From contig MFPR01000041.1 in NCBI GenBank assembly GCA_001784175.1, positions 57,449-121,448 of the forward strand: DNA of 64,000 nt. The letters are read 5' to 3'. The notes beneath the pieces were generated by a model, which worked only from the letters and a program-made list of their open reading frames with translations, had not been told where the DNA came from and ran no database searches. How positions within the stretch are numbered: the stretch's first letter is position 1; every line of letters begins with the position of its first letter. Below are positions 9,952-21,872 of this stretch, one piece after another. The position numbers and the translations under genes are program-made. This stretch comes from Candidatus Lindowbacteria bacterium RIFCSPLOWO2_12_FULL_62_27 (lineage in GTDB: Bacteria > Lindowbacteria > 2-12-FULL-62-27).

Positions 9952-11436
9952 ATGAAAATCGCGTTCTTCTCCTCCGAGGTCGCGCCGTTTTCCAAAACCG
10001 GGGGGCTCGCCGATGTTTCCGGGACGCTCCCGCAGATTCTTGCGGCCGAGGGACACGAGGTGGTCGTGGTGACGCCGCTGTACGCCTGCGTCGACCGGAC
10101 GCGCCACGGGCTTCGCCACACCTCCGGGCGCGGCGAAGCGCCGGGTCTGGGCGGGGCGGAGATCTGGGAAGGCACGCTGGGCGCGGGTGGGCGCAGCACG
10201 GCCCGGGTGCTGTTTCTCAGCGCCGCCGCGTTCGACCGCGCGAACCTGTACCAGGAAACGGGGCGGGATTATCCGGACAACGATGTGCGGTTTTCCTATT
10301 TTTCCCGCGCGGCGCTCCTCCTGCTGAAGCATGTGTCCTTCGCGCCGGACGTCATTCATGCGAACGACTGGCAGACGGCGCTCGTGCCCGTTTACCTGAA
10401 AACGCACTTTTTGTCGGACGAATTCTTCTCCCGGTGCGGCACGGTCCTCTCGATCCACAATCTGGCGTATCAGGGCGTGTTCGAAGCCGACCGGTGGCGT
10501 GCGCTGGGACTGCCGGACCGGCTGTTTCGAATGGAGGCGTTGGAATTTTACGGCAAGATCAATTTGCTGAAAGGCGGGCTCGTTTTTTCCGACATTCTGT
10601 CGACCGTGAGTCCGCGCTATGCGCGGGAAATCCAGACGCAATCGAACGGCGCCGGCCTCGACGGCGTGCTCCAGTCTCGTGCCGGCACGCTGGTCGGGAT
10701 CCTGAACGGCATCGAGTATGCGGACTGGGACCCTTCGCGGGACGACAATCCGTTTCCGCCGTATGGACCGGAACGGATGGCGGGCAAATCGACCGCCAAA
10801 AAGATTCTGCTGGAACAGTTTGGCCTGGACAGCGGCGCCGGCGGAGGCGACCCGGCGCCGGCGTTGCTCGGAAGCGTCACGCGGCTCGACCCTCAAAAAG
10901 GCTGTGATATTCTGCTCCGGGGGCTGTTCCATATCCTGCCGAGAACCAACGCCCGGTTCGTGATGCTCGGAAGCGGCGCGCGGGACCTGGAGGCGGCGTT
11001 TGCGAACCTGGCGCGCCAGTTTCCGGGCCGGGTCGGGGTGGCGCTGAAGTTCGACCCGAAACTGGCGAAACTGGTCTATGCTGGCAGCGATCTTTTTCTG
11101 ATGCCGTCGAAATACGAGCCCTGCGGCCTCGGCCAGATGATCGCCATGGCCTATGGCACCGTTCCCGTGGTCCGCCTGACGGGGGGGTTGGCGGACACCG
11201 TCCGGCCCTATGACGAAAATTCCGGGAAAGGAAACGGATTCGGATTTGAGAGTTACACGGCGGAGGCCCTGAGCCGCACCGTCCAGAGAGCGCTGCATAT
11301 CTATCGGCAGAAATCTTTGTTTTCCGCATTACAACAGAACGCCTTGCGGGAGCGGTTCACGTGGGGACAGGCCGCACGGTCGTATCTCGACGTGTATTCC
11401 CGCGCGATTCGGATTCGCGCGAAAGGAGGGGAGTAA
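9952..11436 (+). CDS. glgA: Glycogen (starch) synthase, GT5
   Basis: Transfers glucose from ADP-glucose (or UDP-glucose) to a growing alpha-1,4-glucan in the cytoplasm. 494 residues, GT-B fold. The N-terminal FSSEVAPFSKTGGLADVSG holds the nucleotide-sugar-binding KTGGL motif. HANDWQTALVP and LSIHNLAYQG are typical of the N-lobe, and the C-lobe contains SVTRLDPQKG, PSKYEPCGLGQM with the conserved Glu, and a second GGL motif in RLTGGLADTV. It sits directly after galT and two GH57 genes, giving a compact glycogen metabolism operon; no glgC or glgB is seen within the window. Confidence 0.95.
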   Translation: MKIAFFSSEVAPFSKTGGLADVSGTLPQILAAEGHEVVVVTPLYACVDRTRHGLRHTSGRGEAPGLGGAEIWEGTLGAGGRSTARVLFLSAAAFDRANLYQETGRDYPDNDVRFSYFSRAALLLLKHVSFAPDVIHANDWQTALVPVYLKTHFLSDEFFSRCGTVLSIHNLAYQGVFEADRWRALGLPDRLFRMEALEFYGKINLLKGGLVFSDILSTVSPRYAREIQTQSNGAGLDGVLQSRAGTLVGILNGIEYADWDPSRDDNPFPPYGPERMAGKSTAKKILLEQFGLDSGAGGGDPAPALLGSVTRLDPQKGCDILLRGLFHILPRTNARFVMLGSGARDLEAAFANLARQFPGRVGVALKFDPKLAKLVYAGSDLFLMPSKYEPCGLGQMIAMAYGTVPVVRLTGGLADTVRPYDENSGKGNGFGFESYTAEALSRTVQRALHIYRQKSLFSALQQNALRERFTWGQAARSYLDVYSRAIRIRAKGGE

Positions 11437-11439
11437 GCG

Positions 11440-11685
11440 ATGGCTGTCAAAATGGCTGAAAAGGCCGAGCCGGTATCCCTGGTTTATGAAATCGGGGAAA
11501 GCGCCGGCAAGGTGTACCAGTATTTGTCGAAGAAGGAAGAGGGCGACACGCCCGCGCAGATCGCGAAAGCGACTGGACTTGAGTCGACCATGAGCGCCAT
11601 GGCCGTGGGCTGGCTGTCCCGCGAGAACAACGTCAGCGTGGAGCGGGCCGGCAGGAAAATTCAGGTGCGGTTGATCGGCCGCTGA
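11440..11685 (+). CDS. Small winged helix-turn-helix protein (DUF2582-like)
   Basis: An 81-residue protein whose middle reads as a compact winged helix: GKVYQYLSKKEEG, TPAQIAKATGLESTMSAMAVGWLSRE as the helix-turn-helix, and a beta wing (VSVERAGRKIQVRLI). This pattern fits the DUF2582 winged-helix family, found as stand-alone small proteins in several uncultured bacterial phyla. It could bind DNA or act as a protein-interaction module; no target is visible. The ATG at 11440 has a strong ribosome-binding site (AAAGGAGGGG) a few bases upstream, within the glgA 3' end. It lies 3 bases after glgA, so it is presumably co-transcribed. Confidence 0.75.
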   Translation: MAVKMAEKAEPVSLVYEIGESAGKVYQYLSKKEEGDTPAQIAKATGLESTMSAMAVGWLSRENNVSVERAGRKIQVRLIGR

Positions 11686-11710
11686 ACGGCGGCGCACAGG
11701 TGGTGAAGGA

Positions 11711-12451
11711 TTGAAGAAAATCTGGATCATTCTCCTCATCGTGGCGGGCGTGGCGATCGGTGTCGCATCGGTGGGGTACTTTTTTTTCTGGGAGGACCTG
11801 CGGCTCCTGTTCGGCGCGGCGCCCAGAGGCGGGGAAAAAGTCTCCGGTGGCGGGAAGGTGGACCTGGTCGCCGAATTTGTCGCGATCGAGTCCGGTTCCA
11901 AATCTCCGTCCACTCCGGCCGCGGGACCGGCCCCCTCGGCGCCGGCGGACGCGGGGCCCGAGGGGGATGGTCTGGATCTCGGCGGGGAAGGCGCGGGGGA
12001 AGAGGCGGCGGAGGAGCCAGAGGAGCCGGAGGAGAAACCAAAACCGCCCGAGCCCAAACCGGAGCCGGTCCCGACGATCGAGCGAAAACCGGCCGGGACC
12101 GCGTTGGAAAAACCGTCGCCGGCCAAGCCCAGGGTCCCGGCACCGCCCGGGTCAGCGCCCCCGGCGCCCCAAGTGCCGGCGTCTCCGACGCCGGCCTCCG
12201 CGTCCGTCGCCGTCCAGAAGAAAGCGCAGGGACTGATCCAGCGCCGCAAGTACGCCGAGGCCGAGGTGGTTCTCAAACAGTACCTGGCCGCCAACCCTCA
12301 GGACGGGGATGTCCACTTCATGATGGGATTTCTGCTCATTCAGCAAAACCGCAAGGGCCAGGCGGTCTCACATTTTCAATTCGCGTTCCAAGCCGCCCGG
12401 GATCCCCAGATCCGCCAGTTGTCGGAACAATATCTTAAAAAGTTGCGCTGA
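11711..12451 (+). CDS. Membrane-anchored Pro-rich protein with C-terminal TPR-like domain
   Basis: 246 residues from a TTG start at 11711 (the only start that includes the membrane helix). Residues ~3-24 form a transmembrane anchor (IWIILLIVAGVAIG). A long acidic and proline-rich linker (about residues 55-165, with PEEPEEKPKPPEPKPEP) follows. The last ~75 residues are helical and TPR-like (AQGLIQRRKYAEAEVVLKQ, then GDVHFMMGFLLIQQNRKGQA). The likely role is a periplasm-spanning scaffold or assembly protein; no specific partner can be named. It lies 25 bases after the winged-helix gene and 8 bases before the ABC ATPase gene. Confidence 0.6.
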   Translation: MKKIWIILLIVAGVAIGVASVGYFFFWEDLRLLFGAAPRGGEKVSGGGKVDLVAEFVAIESGSKSPSTPAAGPAPSAPADAGPEGDGLDLGGEGAGEEAAEEPEEPEEKPKPPEPKPEPVPTIERKPAGTALEKPSPAKPRVPAPPGSAPPAPQVPASPTPASASVAVQKKAQGLIQRRKYAEAEVVLKQYLAANPQDGDVHFMMGFLLIQQNRKGQAVSHFQFAFQAARDPQIRQLSEQYLKKLR

Positions 12452-12459
12452 TATTTTTT

Positions 12460-13182
12460 TTGGCCCACCTCGAACTTCGCAACCTGACAAAACGATTCAA
12501 CCGTCTCACGGCGGTGGACCGGCTGAACCTCGCCGTGAATCGCGGAGAGGTGTACGCGCTGCTCGGCCCGAACGGCGCCGGCAAGACGACGACGCTGCGG
12601 ATGATCGCCGGCCTCACGCCGCCGACCTCGGGGGACATCCTCGTCGACGGCAGGAACCTGCGGGACCATCCAACGGAAATCAAATCCGATTTCTTCTTCA
12701 TTCCCGACCGCCCCTATCTCTACGACAAACTGACGGGCCGGGAGTATCTGGAATTTCTGATCAATATTTACGGGCGCGGGCGGATCGACGCCGTGGCCGG
12801 CCTCTTTCGGGAGTTCGAAATCGATGCCCGGCTCGATCACCTGGTCGAATCCTACTCCCACGGCATGCGCCAGAAACTCCTGCTCTCCGCGGCCTTCATG
12901 CTCGACCCCGCGATGCTGATCATCGATGAGCCGCTGGTGGGCCTCGACCCGAAAAGCATGGTGGTCCTGCGGCGGAAAATCGCCAACTTCGCGGGGGACA
13001 ACCGCGTCGCCTTCATCTCAACCCATCAGCTCTCCATGGCCGAATCGGTTGCGACCCGCATCGGCATCCTCCACCACGGCCGGCTCCTCGCGGAAGGCTC
13101 CGTGCCGGAAATCCGGGACCGCGCCCGGTCCGGAACGCTGGAGGAGGCGTTTTTGAGTTTGACGGAAGAAATTTCAGACTAA
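12460..13182 (+). CDS. ABC transporter ATP-binding protein
   Basis: A 240-residue nucleotide-binding subunit of an ABC system. The start is TTG at 12460. Walker A is GPNGAGKTTT, the signature loop is degenerate (YSHGMRQKLLL in place of LSGGQ), Walker B with the catalytic Glu is MLIIDEPLVGLDP, and the switch His lies in ISTHQLSMAE. It most resembles ATPases of ABC-2-type exporters. No permease gene is adjacent: upstream are glycogen genes and downstream is a convergent phosphoesterase that its 3' end overlaps by 9 bases. The partner permease must be elsewhere, unless the protein has a non-transport role. Confidence 0.9.
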   Translation: MAHLELRNLTKRFNRLTAVDRLNLAVNRGEVYALLGPNGAGKTTTLRMIAGLTPPTSGDILVDGRNLRDHPTEIKSDFFFIPDRPYLYDKLTGREYLEFLINIYGRGRIDAVAGLFREFEIDARLDHLVESYSHGMRQKLLLSAAFMLDPAMLIIDEPLVGLDPKSMVVLRRKIANFAGDNRVAFISTHQLSMAESVATRIGILHHGRLLAEGSVPEIRDRARSGTLEEAFLSLTEEISD

Positions 13183-14346
13183 AACGATCTTCGTCAGTTC
13201 CGCTGGCGCGCCGATGCGCAGCGGCGGGCCCCAGGTGCCGGCGCCGCGGCTGACATAAATCTGCGTGTGGCCGTGCCGGTGCAGGCCGCTCAGATAGGGT
13301 TGCGCCGCCATCACCAGTGCGCCGAATGGCCATATCTGCCCGCCATGGGTGTGTCCGGAAAGCTGCAAATCAATTCCCGCTTCTGCGGCGTCCCAGACCT
13401 CGCGCGGCTGATGCGCGAGAAGGATGGCCGGCGCGTCCGCCGGGCGCGCCGCGAGGGCGCGGCGCACATCCGGCGCGTTTGCCGGCGTTGTCGCAAACTG
13501 CCGCAGGCCCGCCCGGTCCGGAATACCGGCCAAGTACACGGCCGACGCCACCATGAAACCCGAATTGTTCAGGATCGTCATGCCGAGTTTCCGGATGGCC
13601 TCGAGCCACACCTGCGTGTCGACGTAATATTCGTGATTGCCTGTCACAAAGAAAACGCCGTGCGTTGCGGTGAGATTCCGAAGCGGCGCCACCGTCCGGC
13701 CGATTTCGCCGGGATTGCCGTCCACAAGATCCCCCGTCACGACGATGAGATCCGGCCGGAGGGCGTTGACGCGTTCGACCACGCGCCGGACGAAGCTTTC
13801 CGGAGTCCATGGCGCAATGTGGAGGTCGGTCAATTGCACGATCGTGAATCCCTGCGCTCCGGCCGGCAGCCGGTCGAGTTTGACGGGCACTTCCAGAAGT
13901 TCCGGGTCCTCGAAGGCGCTGTAGACGCCGTGCAGAACGCCGCCGGCGCCGATCGTGAGCGTTCCCGTTGCGAGCGTCCGCGAGAGAAACTGCCGGCGGG
14001 CCGGATCGAATACCGGCTGGCGGGTGATCCAGGATTTGATTCGAAGTCCAACCCAGATCAAGCCGCCCGTCGCTCTCAGGCAGACGAGGAAAAACAGGAT
14101 TCCCATCCAGGAAATCAGCAACAAATAGGCCATCCGATTCAGCGGTTCCGGCAACAGGCGGCGCAGAAAGAAACTCATCGGGACCAGCGCCGTCAATCCC
14201 GCCAGCGCCCAGCCGAGCCGCTGAATCCATCGCGGCGGGAGACGGACATCCCGGACAAACCGCATCCAGAAATAGCCGTGCATCACGGCTGAGGCCGCCG
14301 TGAGCAGTCCCAGCCACATGACCCACAACAGCCAGGGCCGGTTCAC
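13174..14346 (-). CDS. Membrane-anchored metallophosphoesterase
   Basis: 390 residues. The N-terminal ~130 residues contain three or four membrane helices (first about residues 5-27). A calcineurin-like metallophosphoesterase domain follows from about residue 155, with all metal-ligand motifs: QLTDLHIAP, VTGDLVDG, FVTGNHEYY, LLAHQPREV and SGHTHGGQIWPFG. This architecture is shared with YaeI-like enzymes and some LpxG-type UDP-diacylglucosamine hydrolases, so a membrane-lipid or envelope substrate is plausible but not shown. It begins 16 bases after the RND permease stop, so it is probably the last gene of the TetR-controlled efflux operon. A related Tat-exported enzyme is encoded at 22914. 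Confidence 0.85.
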   Translation of the reverse strand: MNRPWLLWVMWLGLLTAASAVMHGYFWMRFVRDVRLPPRWIQRLGWALAGLTALVPMSFFLRRLLPEPLNRMAYLLLISWMGILFFLVCLRATGGLIWVGLRIKSWITRQPVFDPARRQFLSRTLATGTLTIGAGGVLHGVYSAFEDPELLEVPVKLDRLPAGAQGFTIVQLTDLHIAPWTPESFVRRVVERVNALRPDLIVVTGDLVDGNPGEIGRTVAPLRNLTATHGVFFVTGNHEYYVDTQVWLEAIRKLGMTILNNSGFMVASAVYLAGIPDRAGLRQFATTPANAPDVRRALAARPADAPAILLAHQPREVWDAAEAGIDLQLSGHTHGGQIWPFGALVMAAQPYLSGLHRHGHTQIYVSRGAGTWGPPLRIGAPAELTKIVLV

Positions 14347-14362
14347 TGCGCGCCGCCGCCGG

Positions 14363-17469
<3,107 letters not shown>

Positions 17470-17470
<1 letters not shown>

Positions 17471-18873
17471 TACCGGCCCGCCGGTTCCTGAATGCGGACG
17501 GGGATGCCGTCGCGAATTTTCTGAATGCCCGCGACCACGACCGATTCGCCCTCGTGCAGGCCGTCGAGAATCTGGACTTTCCCCGGGCGGCGAAGCCCGA
17601 GGGTCACTTCCCGCATGCGGGCGACGCCGCCCTCGATGACGAACGCGTGGAATTTTCCGCCCTGCGGAACAATCGCCGATTCCGGCACCACGCGGGCATC
17701 TGGAAAATCTCCGACTGTGATGCGGACGTCGGCAAAGAGGCCTGGTTTGAGGCGCCGGCTTGGATTCTGGATGCGCATTTTCATCAGCACACTGCGGGTC
17801 TTCTCATCCACCGTCGGGTCGATGTAGTAGACCGTTCCGCGAAAGAGATCGTCCGGCCAGGGCGTCACGCGAAGTTCCGCCGCCTGGCCGGACCGGATCC
17901 GGCTCAGATACCGTTCCGGTACATGGAAGGCCGACTTGACCGAAGAAAGGTCCACCAGCTCGAACATGAGCGCGCCCTTGTCGACAAAATCGCCCACGGC
18001 CACGCGCCGGACCGACAGGACGCCGTCCATGGGCGCGATCAGCGTCAGGTCGTTCATCCGCGCTTGCTGAAGATTCAATTCGGCCTGCGCACGCTGAACT
18101 TCCGGATGAACATCCACCGGCGCGTCATCCCCGGCCGCGTCGCCGAGCGACGCTTGGAGCGCTTGTTCCGCAGCGTGCGCCGCCGCAAGCGCCGCCCGGG
18201 CCTGTTTGACGAGCGGGTGTCGCTCGTGCGTTTCCTCGCCGTCGACGCCCGAAAGAGACGCGTCCGCGGCGGCCACGTCTGCTTCGGCCTGTTTGACCGT
18301 CGTGATGGCGCGTTCGAGATCGTCCTGCGTTTTGAATTCCTTCTCGAACAGCGCGCGTGTCCGGTTTTCGTCCTGCCGGGCGCGTTCGAGAACGGCGCGC
18401 GCCCTCACGCGGCGCGCGAGCGTCTCGCGCACGGTCTGCCGGGCCTGATCGATCCCGGCCTGGGCCTGCAGGATCTGGGCGCGCGCCGAGGCGAGTTGTT
18501 TGCGCTGCTGCAGCACGGTCTGCCGGATTTGGAGGAGCCGCGCCGAGGCGACCTCGATATCCTGTTGCAGTTTGGCCGGGTCGAGTTCGACGAGGATGTC
18601 GCCTTTTTTCACTGTCTGACCCTCGTCGAATCCCAGCCGGACGATCCGGCCGGCGACCTCGGGTTTCACCTGCACCACTTCGCTTGCTTCGAGCGTCCCC
18701 ACGGTTTCGATGGTCTCGACCATCCTTTCCGTCGCCACGGGCGCCACCTCGACGAGCGGCGGTGGCGGACCGGCCGCCGGCTTGTCGGCCGCTCCGGGGG
18801 TGGAGAGCTTGGACCCGCAGGCCGCAAGGATCGCGGCCCCGATGAGTGCGAGGAAAATGCGACCCTTATTCAT
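17470..18873 (-). CDS. RND periplasmic adaptor (membrane fusion protein), lipoprotein
   Basis: Links the RND pump to the outer-membrane channel. 467 residues. The N-terminus is a lipoprotein signal (IGAAILAAC, then Gly-Ser), predicting lipid attachment at Cys19. The biotinyl-lipoyl half-motif GRIVRLGFDEGQTVKKGDIL is followed by a long alpha-hairpin (about residues 110-270), longer than in AcrA because of extra heptads and a charged insertion (GVDGEETHERHP). The second lipoyl half (LTLIAPMDGVLSVRRVAVGD) and the beta-barrel and membrane-proximal domains follow. It overlaps the permease by one base and the TolC-like gene by four. Confidence 0.93.
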
Positions 18874-20159
18874 TCGGCCGTTCCCAGCTCGCCGAGTGCG
18901 AGTTCGAATTTGCGGCGCGCCAGTTTCAAATCCGCGTCCGTGTCCGCCTCCTGAACCTCCGCCGCCACCAGCGCGGTGTGGGCGTCCGCCACCTCCACCG
19001 CCGTCGAGAGTCCCTCACGGAACTGCGCGATGACCCGCTCGTAATTTTCGCGCGCCGCCCCCACTCCCTTCCGGGACGCCGCACGGATTGCCCGGAGCGC
19101 GTCGATCTCCAGCATCGCCTGCCGCACTTCAAGATCGATCTCGCGCGCCATGCGCTCAAGTTCGAGCTGATGCTGTTCGACACGAATCTCCGCCTTTTCG
19201 ACCTCGGCGTTTCTTCCGAATCCGTCGAAGATGTCATACTCGACTTTGGCCTGGACCTGCCAGTTGTCCTTCTCGCGAAACGAACTGACCTTCTGGGTGC
19301 GCGTGTAATTTCCGGCAAGTTTTGCGGAAGGAAAAAATCCGGCGCGGGCGGTCCGAATTCCCTCCTGAGCTTCTTTCAGCCGAAGTTCGGCGATCCGGTG
19401 TTCGGGCCGCAGGCGAATCGCACGCGCCACGTAGGGATCGGGCGTTTTGTCGTCCGGCCGCGCCTCGTCCGTTTCAGGGTCCGGCTCGTCCAGCACGGGT
19501 CCCTCCACGGGACGGCCGACGACGAAACCGAGCCGCGCGCGAAACACAGCCACGTCGTTTTCCGCCCGCACCACGTCGCGCTCCGCCGCAGTCAGCGCGA
19601 CTTCCGACCGGATCACCTCCGTGCGCGTCGCCGTCCCGGCCTCCTTGCGTGCCGCCGCGAGCGCGAGCTGGTCGCGGGCCAGTTCGACGGCGCGCCGGGC
19701 AATCGTCTGCCGGTGCTGGGCGCGCAGGAGAGAAAAATACTCGACCGCGACCTCGAAGAGCCGCGCCTGCTTCACCAGCCGGACCTCCTCCTGCTGAACG
19801 GCCACCTCAACGCGGGCCGCGCGCAGCGTCGCCCATTCCTTCCCGCCGCCATAGAGCGGCTGGCTGACATCGAACCGGAAATCCGTATTGTCCTTGAACG
19901 TCACGAATCCCCCAACCCCGGCCTCGCGATTGCGGGACTGCGTGAAGGCGGCCGTAATACCCGGCAGCACGGCCGCCCGGGCCAGCCGGATGTTCTGCCG
20001 GGCCTCCGCGACCTGCGCCTCGGTGATCCGGATATCTTCATTCTTCTTGAGCGCGAGCTGAAACGCCTGCTCAAGAGACAGCGCGCCTTCCGCGCCGGCG
20101 CTGATCGAAATCAGCGCCATGAGGAAGACAACGCCCCACACGGTCCTTCGCCGGTTCAC
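18870..20159 (-). CDS. TolC-like outer membrane efflux protein
   Basis: Outer-membrane channel of the tripartite exporter, 429 residues. A signal peptide is present at the N-terminus (VWGVVFLMALISISAGAEG). Two structural repeats of the OEP family follow: LSLEQAFQLALKKNEDI and the matching second-half segment PYVARAIRLRPEHRIAELRLKEAQEGIRTARAGFFP (residues shown in two blocks: PYVARAIRLRPEHRIAEL, RLKEAQEGIRTARAGFFP). The rest is long coiled helices and short barrel strands. The start overlaps the tetR stop by 4 bases and the stop overlaps the adaptor start by 4. It is therefore the first structural gene after the regulator and a dedicated partner of this pump. Confidence 0.92.
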   Translation of the reverse strand: MNRRRTVWGVVFLMALISISAGAEGALSLEQAFQLALKKNEDIRITEAQVAEARQNIRLARAAVLPGITAAFTQSRNREAGVGGFVTFKDNTDFRFDVSQPLYGGGKEWATLRAARVEVAVQQEEVRLVKQARLFEVAVEYFSLLRAQHRQTIARRAVELARDQLALAAARKEAGTATRTEVIRSEVALTAAERDVVRAENDVAVFRARLGFVVGRPVEGPVLDEPDPETDEARPDDKTPDPYVARAIRLRPEHRIAELRLKEAQEGIRTARAGFFPSAKLAGNYTRTQKVSSFREKDNWQVQAKVEYDIFDGFGRNAEVEKAEIRVEQHQLELERMAREIDLEVRQAMLEIDALRAIRAASRKGVGAARENYERVIAQFREGLSTAVEVADAHTALVAAEVQEADTDADLKLARRKFELALGELGTAE

Positions 20160-20737
20160 GATTTTCTCCGATTTCCCTTGAAACCCCGCAAGAACAGATT
20201 GGCGAGGAACGCGGCCTCGCGGGCAGGATGAATTTTTTCATTGGCGATCCCGATTTTCTGCCGGAGCAGCCCGAAGACCATCCCGTGAAAAACGGCCGCC
20301 TCGGGCAGACGGGACCGGCCGCCCAGAAGTTCCGCAAGGCGCAGGTTTTTGCGCCGGATCACCCCGGCCATGGCAACGCGGACCGCCGGAATGGCCAGCG
20401 TGCCTTCGCGAACAAAGAGTTTCATGAAATCGGGCCGGTCCGAAAAATATTCGAGGGTCAGGCGTGCGATGACCCGAAGCGACCCCTCCAGCCCGCCGGC
20501 CGCCGGGCGTCCCTCCGAAAGGCGGGCGTCCAATTCATCGGCCGTCCGTAGCAGAAGCGCCGTGAGGAGCCCCTCCTTATCCCGAAAATGGCGGTAGACC
20601 GTCCCCTTGCCGATCCCAGCCGCCGAACAGACATCATCGACGGTCGACCGGTAATACCCCTGTTTCGAAAACACCCGCCCTGCGGCTTCAAGTATGCCGT
20701 CGGCCGCCACCGGCCGCCTCCCACGTGCAGGTTTCAT
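20156..20737 (-). CDS. TetR/AcrR-family transcriptional regulator
   Basis: 193 residues from the ATG at 20737. The open frame runs further upstream to 21013, but that part reads backwards through the operator, the promoter and the inverted repeat of the neighbouring mobile element and is not coding. The N-terminal helix-turn-helix is typical: ILEAAGRVFSKQGYYRST, then VDDVCSAAGIGKGTVYRHF. The C-terminal helical part is a ligand and dimer domain that I cannot assign to a ligand. It is the first gene of the efflux operon, 4 bases overlapping tolC, and a long palindrome lies 23 bases upstream of its start, so it probably represses itself and the pump until an exported compound binds. Confidence 0.9.
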   Translation of the reverse strand: MKPARGRRPVAADGILEAAGRVFSKQGYYRSTVDDVCSAAGIGKGTVYRHFRDKEGLLTALLLRTADELDARLSEGRPAAGGLEGSLRVIARLTLEYFSDRPDFMKLFVREGTLAIPAVRVAMAGVIRRKNLRLAELLGGRSRLPEAAVFHGMVFGLLRQKIGIANEKIHPAREAAFLANLFLRGFKGNRRKS

Positions 20738-20760
20738 CCGCGACTCCCACTGTCCCAGAC

Positions 20761-20792
20761 TTATTTCGGACTGACCAGTCAGTCCGAAATAA
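20761..20792. promoter_or_regulatory. Putative TetR operator palindrome
   Basis: A perfect inverted repeat with 15-base arms (TTATTTCGGACTGAC and its reverse complement) around a 2-base centre. The inner core GACTGACCAGTCAGTC has the form of operators bound by many TetR/AcrR regulators. It starts at the edge of the -10 box of the minus-strand promoter and covers the expected transcription start, so a bound repressor would block transcription of tetR and the efflux genes. Confidence 0.9.
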
Positions 20793-20820
20793 CTGTACGG
20801 CATTTCACCCCTGCTGTCAA
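20792..20820 (-). promoter_or_regulatory. Sigma-70-type promoter of the tetR-efflux operon
   Basis: On the minus strand, TTGACA (20820-20815) is followed after 17 bases by TACAGT (20797-20792). The -35 is perfect and the -10 has the key first T, second A and last T. The palindromic operator begins at the last base of the -10 box. Transcription would start near 20785 and give a ~48-base leader before tetR. Confidence 0.82.
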
Positions 20821-20867
20821 TACCCGGTTTCGGCGGCGGCTCATGATCCCAGGAATAGAGACGCGTA

Positions 20868-20908
20868 GAAACGGGGTCGGGGAAACGGGGGTCGGAAACG
20901 GGGGTCAG
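20868..20908. repeat. Short G-rich tandem repeat left of the RAYT element
   Basis: Three near-copies of a 13-14 base unit (GAAACGGGGGTCG type) run into the left inverted repeat of the RAYT element. The right side has a different but similarly patterned set of tandem units, as if both ends had expanded by slippage or repeated insertion. Confidence 0.7.
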
Positions 20909-21872
20909 ACCTATGTTTATGAGTTTATTTTTCACACGATATGATGTAGGAGTGGTGCATGAGCCGTGCAGTTCGTGTGGATATTGAAGGATGCTGGTAT
21001 CATGTCGTGGCAAGAGGCAACGAGCGGCGGTCGATTTTCACCTCTGATGAAGAACGGGGCTATTATCTGCGGTTGCTGGATGAAGTGACGCGATTGAGTG
21101 GGGCTTCCTTTAGCGCCTACAGTCTGGTTCCCAATCATGTTCATCTGTTGATCCATCGAGGCCGTCAAAGCCTAGCGAGGATGATGCAGAGGCTTCACGG
21201 CAATTATGCCGGCCATTTTAACCGGCGGCATCGCCGCAAGGGGCATCTGTTTGAAGGCCGTTATCACGCCTATCTGGTGACTCACGATAGATATCTTGCG
21301 GCCCTTGTCCGATACATTCATCGTAACCTGCCCGAAGCCGGTTTGGGAAAAGAGAATTGGAACAGGTTATGGTCAAGTCACCGTCTTTACATCAATCAGA
21401 ATCAGAGACCGTGGACTCAGTGGCGACCGGCGCCTGGATACGGGGGTGCCCGAGGGACTCGATCCTACCGCGAGTTAATGGGTGATTCTGCAGGGAGCGC
21501 TCTACCGCCATTTGTGCCGGAACGCCCATGGGCTTATGGGACGGCTGGTTCATGGAGGAAGTACGAGCGCCGTAAAGAGGGAAGGGAAGGAAGAAAGCGC
21601 CGTGAGCTGAGGGGGGTTGAGGCACTGGAGCGTGTGATCGAGAAGGTCGCTAAGCACCGTCGTGTCTCCGTAATATCGTTGCAGTCTGACAGCAGACTGC
21701 GGGCGATCACAAAAGTCCGAAACGAGGCGATTTTGAATTGTCTGGCTGCCGGCCATGGGCCGACAGAAATCAGCCGTTACTTCCAGAGATGCCCTGCGTC
21801 CATCACAACAGTGGTTCGCCGTTACGGCGATCCGCGTAAAGAAAATAAACTTATAAACATAGGTCTGACCCC
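20901..21872. mobile_element. RAYT-type element bounded by 29-base inverted repeats
   Basis: The left end (20901-20929) and right end (21844-21872) are inverted copies of each other, 29 bases with one mismatch (GGGGTCAGACCTATGTTTAT at the outer side). They flank a single gene for a tyrosine-recombinase-like (Y1, HUH) REP-associated transposase. The right repeat is read as the transposase C-terminus (LINIGLTP), and the left repeat would encode the same peptide on the minus strand. This is how RAYT genes usually sit between the REP sequences they process. Base composition is lower in GC than the flanking efflux genes. Confidence 0.82.

Noticed and set aside
8287-11298. A 1003-residue open frame on the minus strand
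   Set aside because: It is antisense to GH57, galT and glgA, all with clear motifs. Its translation is Arg/His/Asp-rich without any domain, as expected from the complement of GC-rich codons.
12460-13182. Assigning the ABC ATPase to the adjacent efflux operon
   Set aside because: It is on the opposite strand and convergent, and the RND system does not use an ABC ATPase.
20738-21013. N-terminal extension of TetR
   Set aside because: It reads through the operator, the promoter and a RAYT inverted repeat; the family begins at the ATG at 20737.
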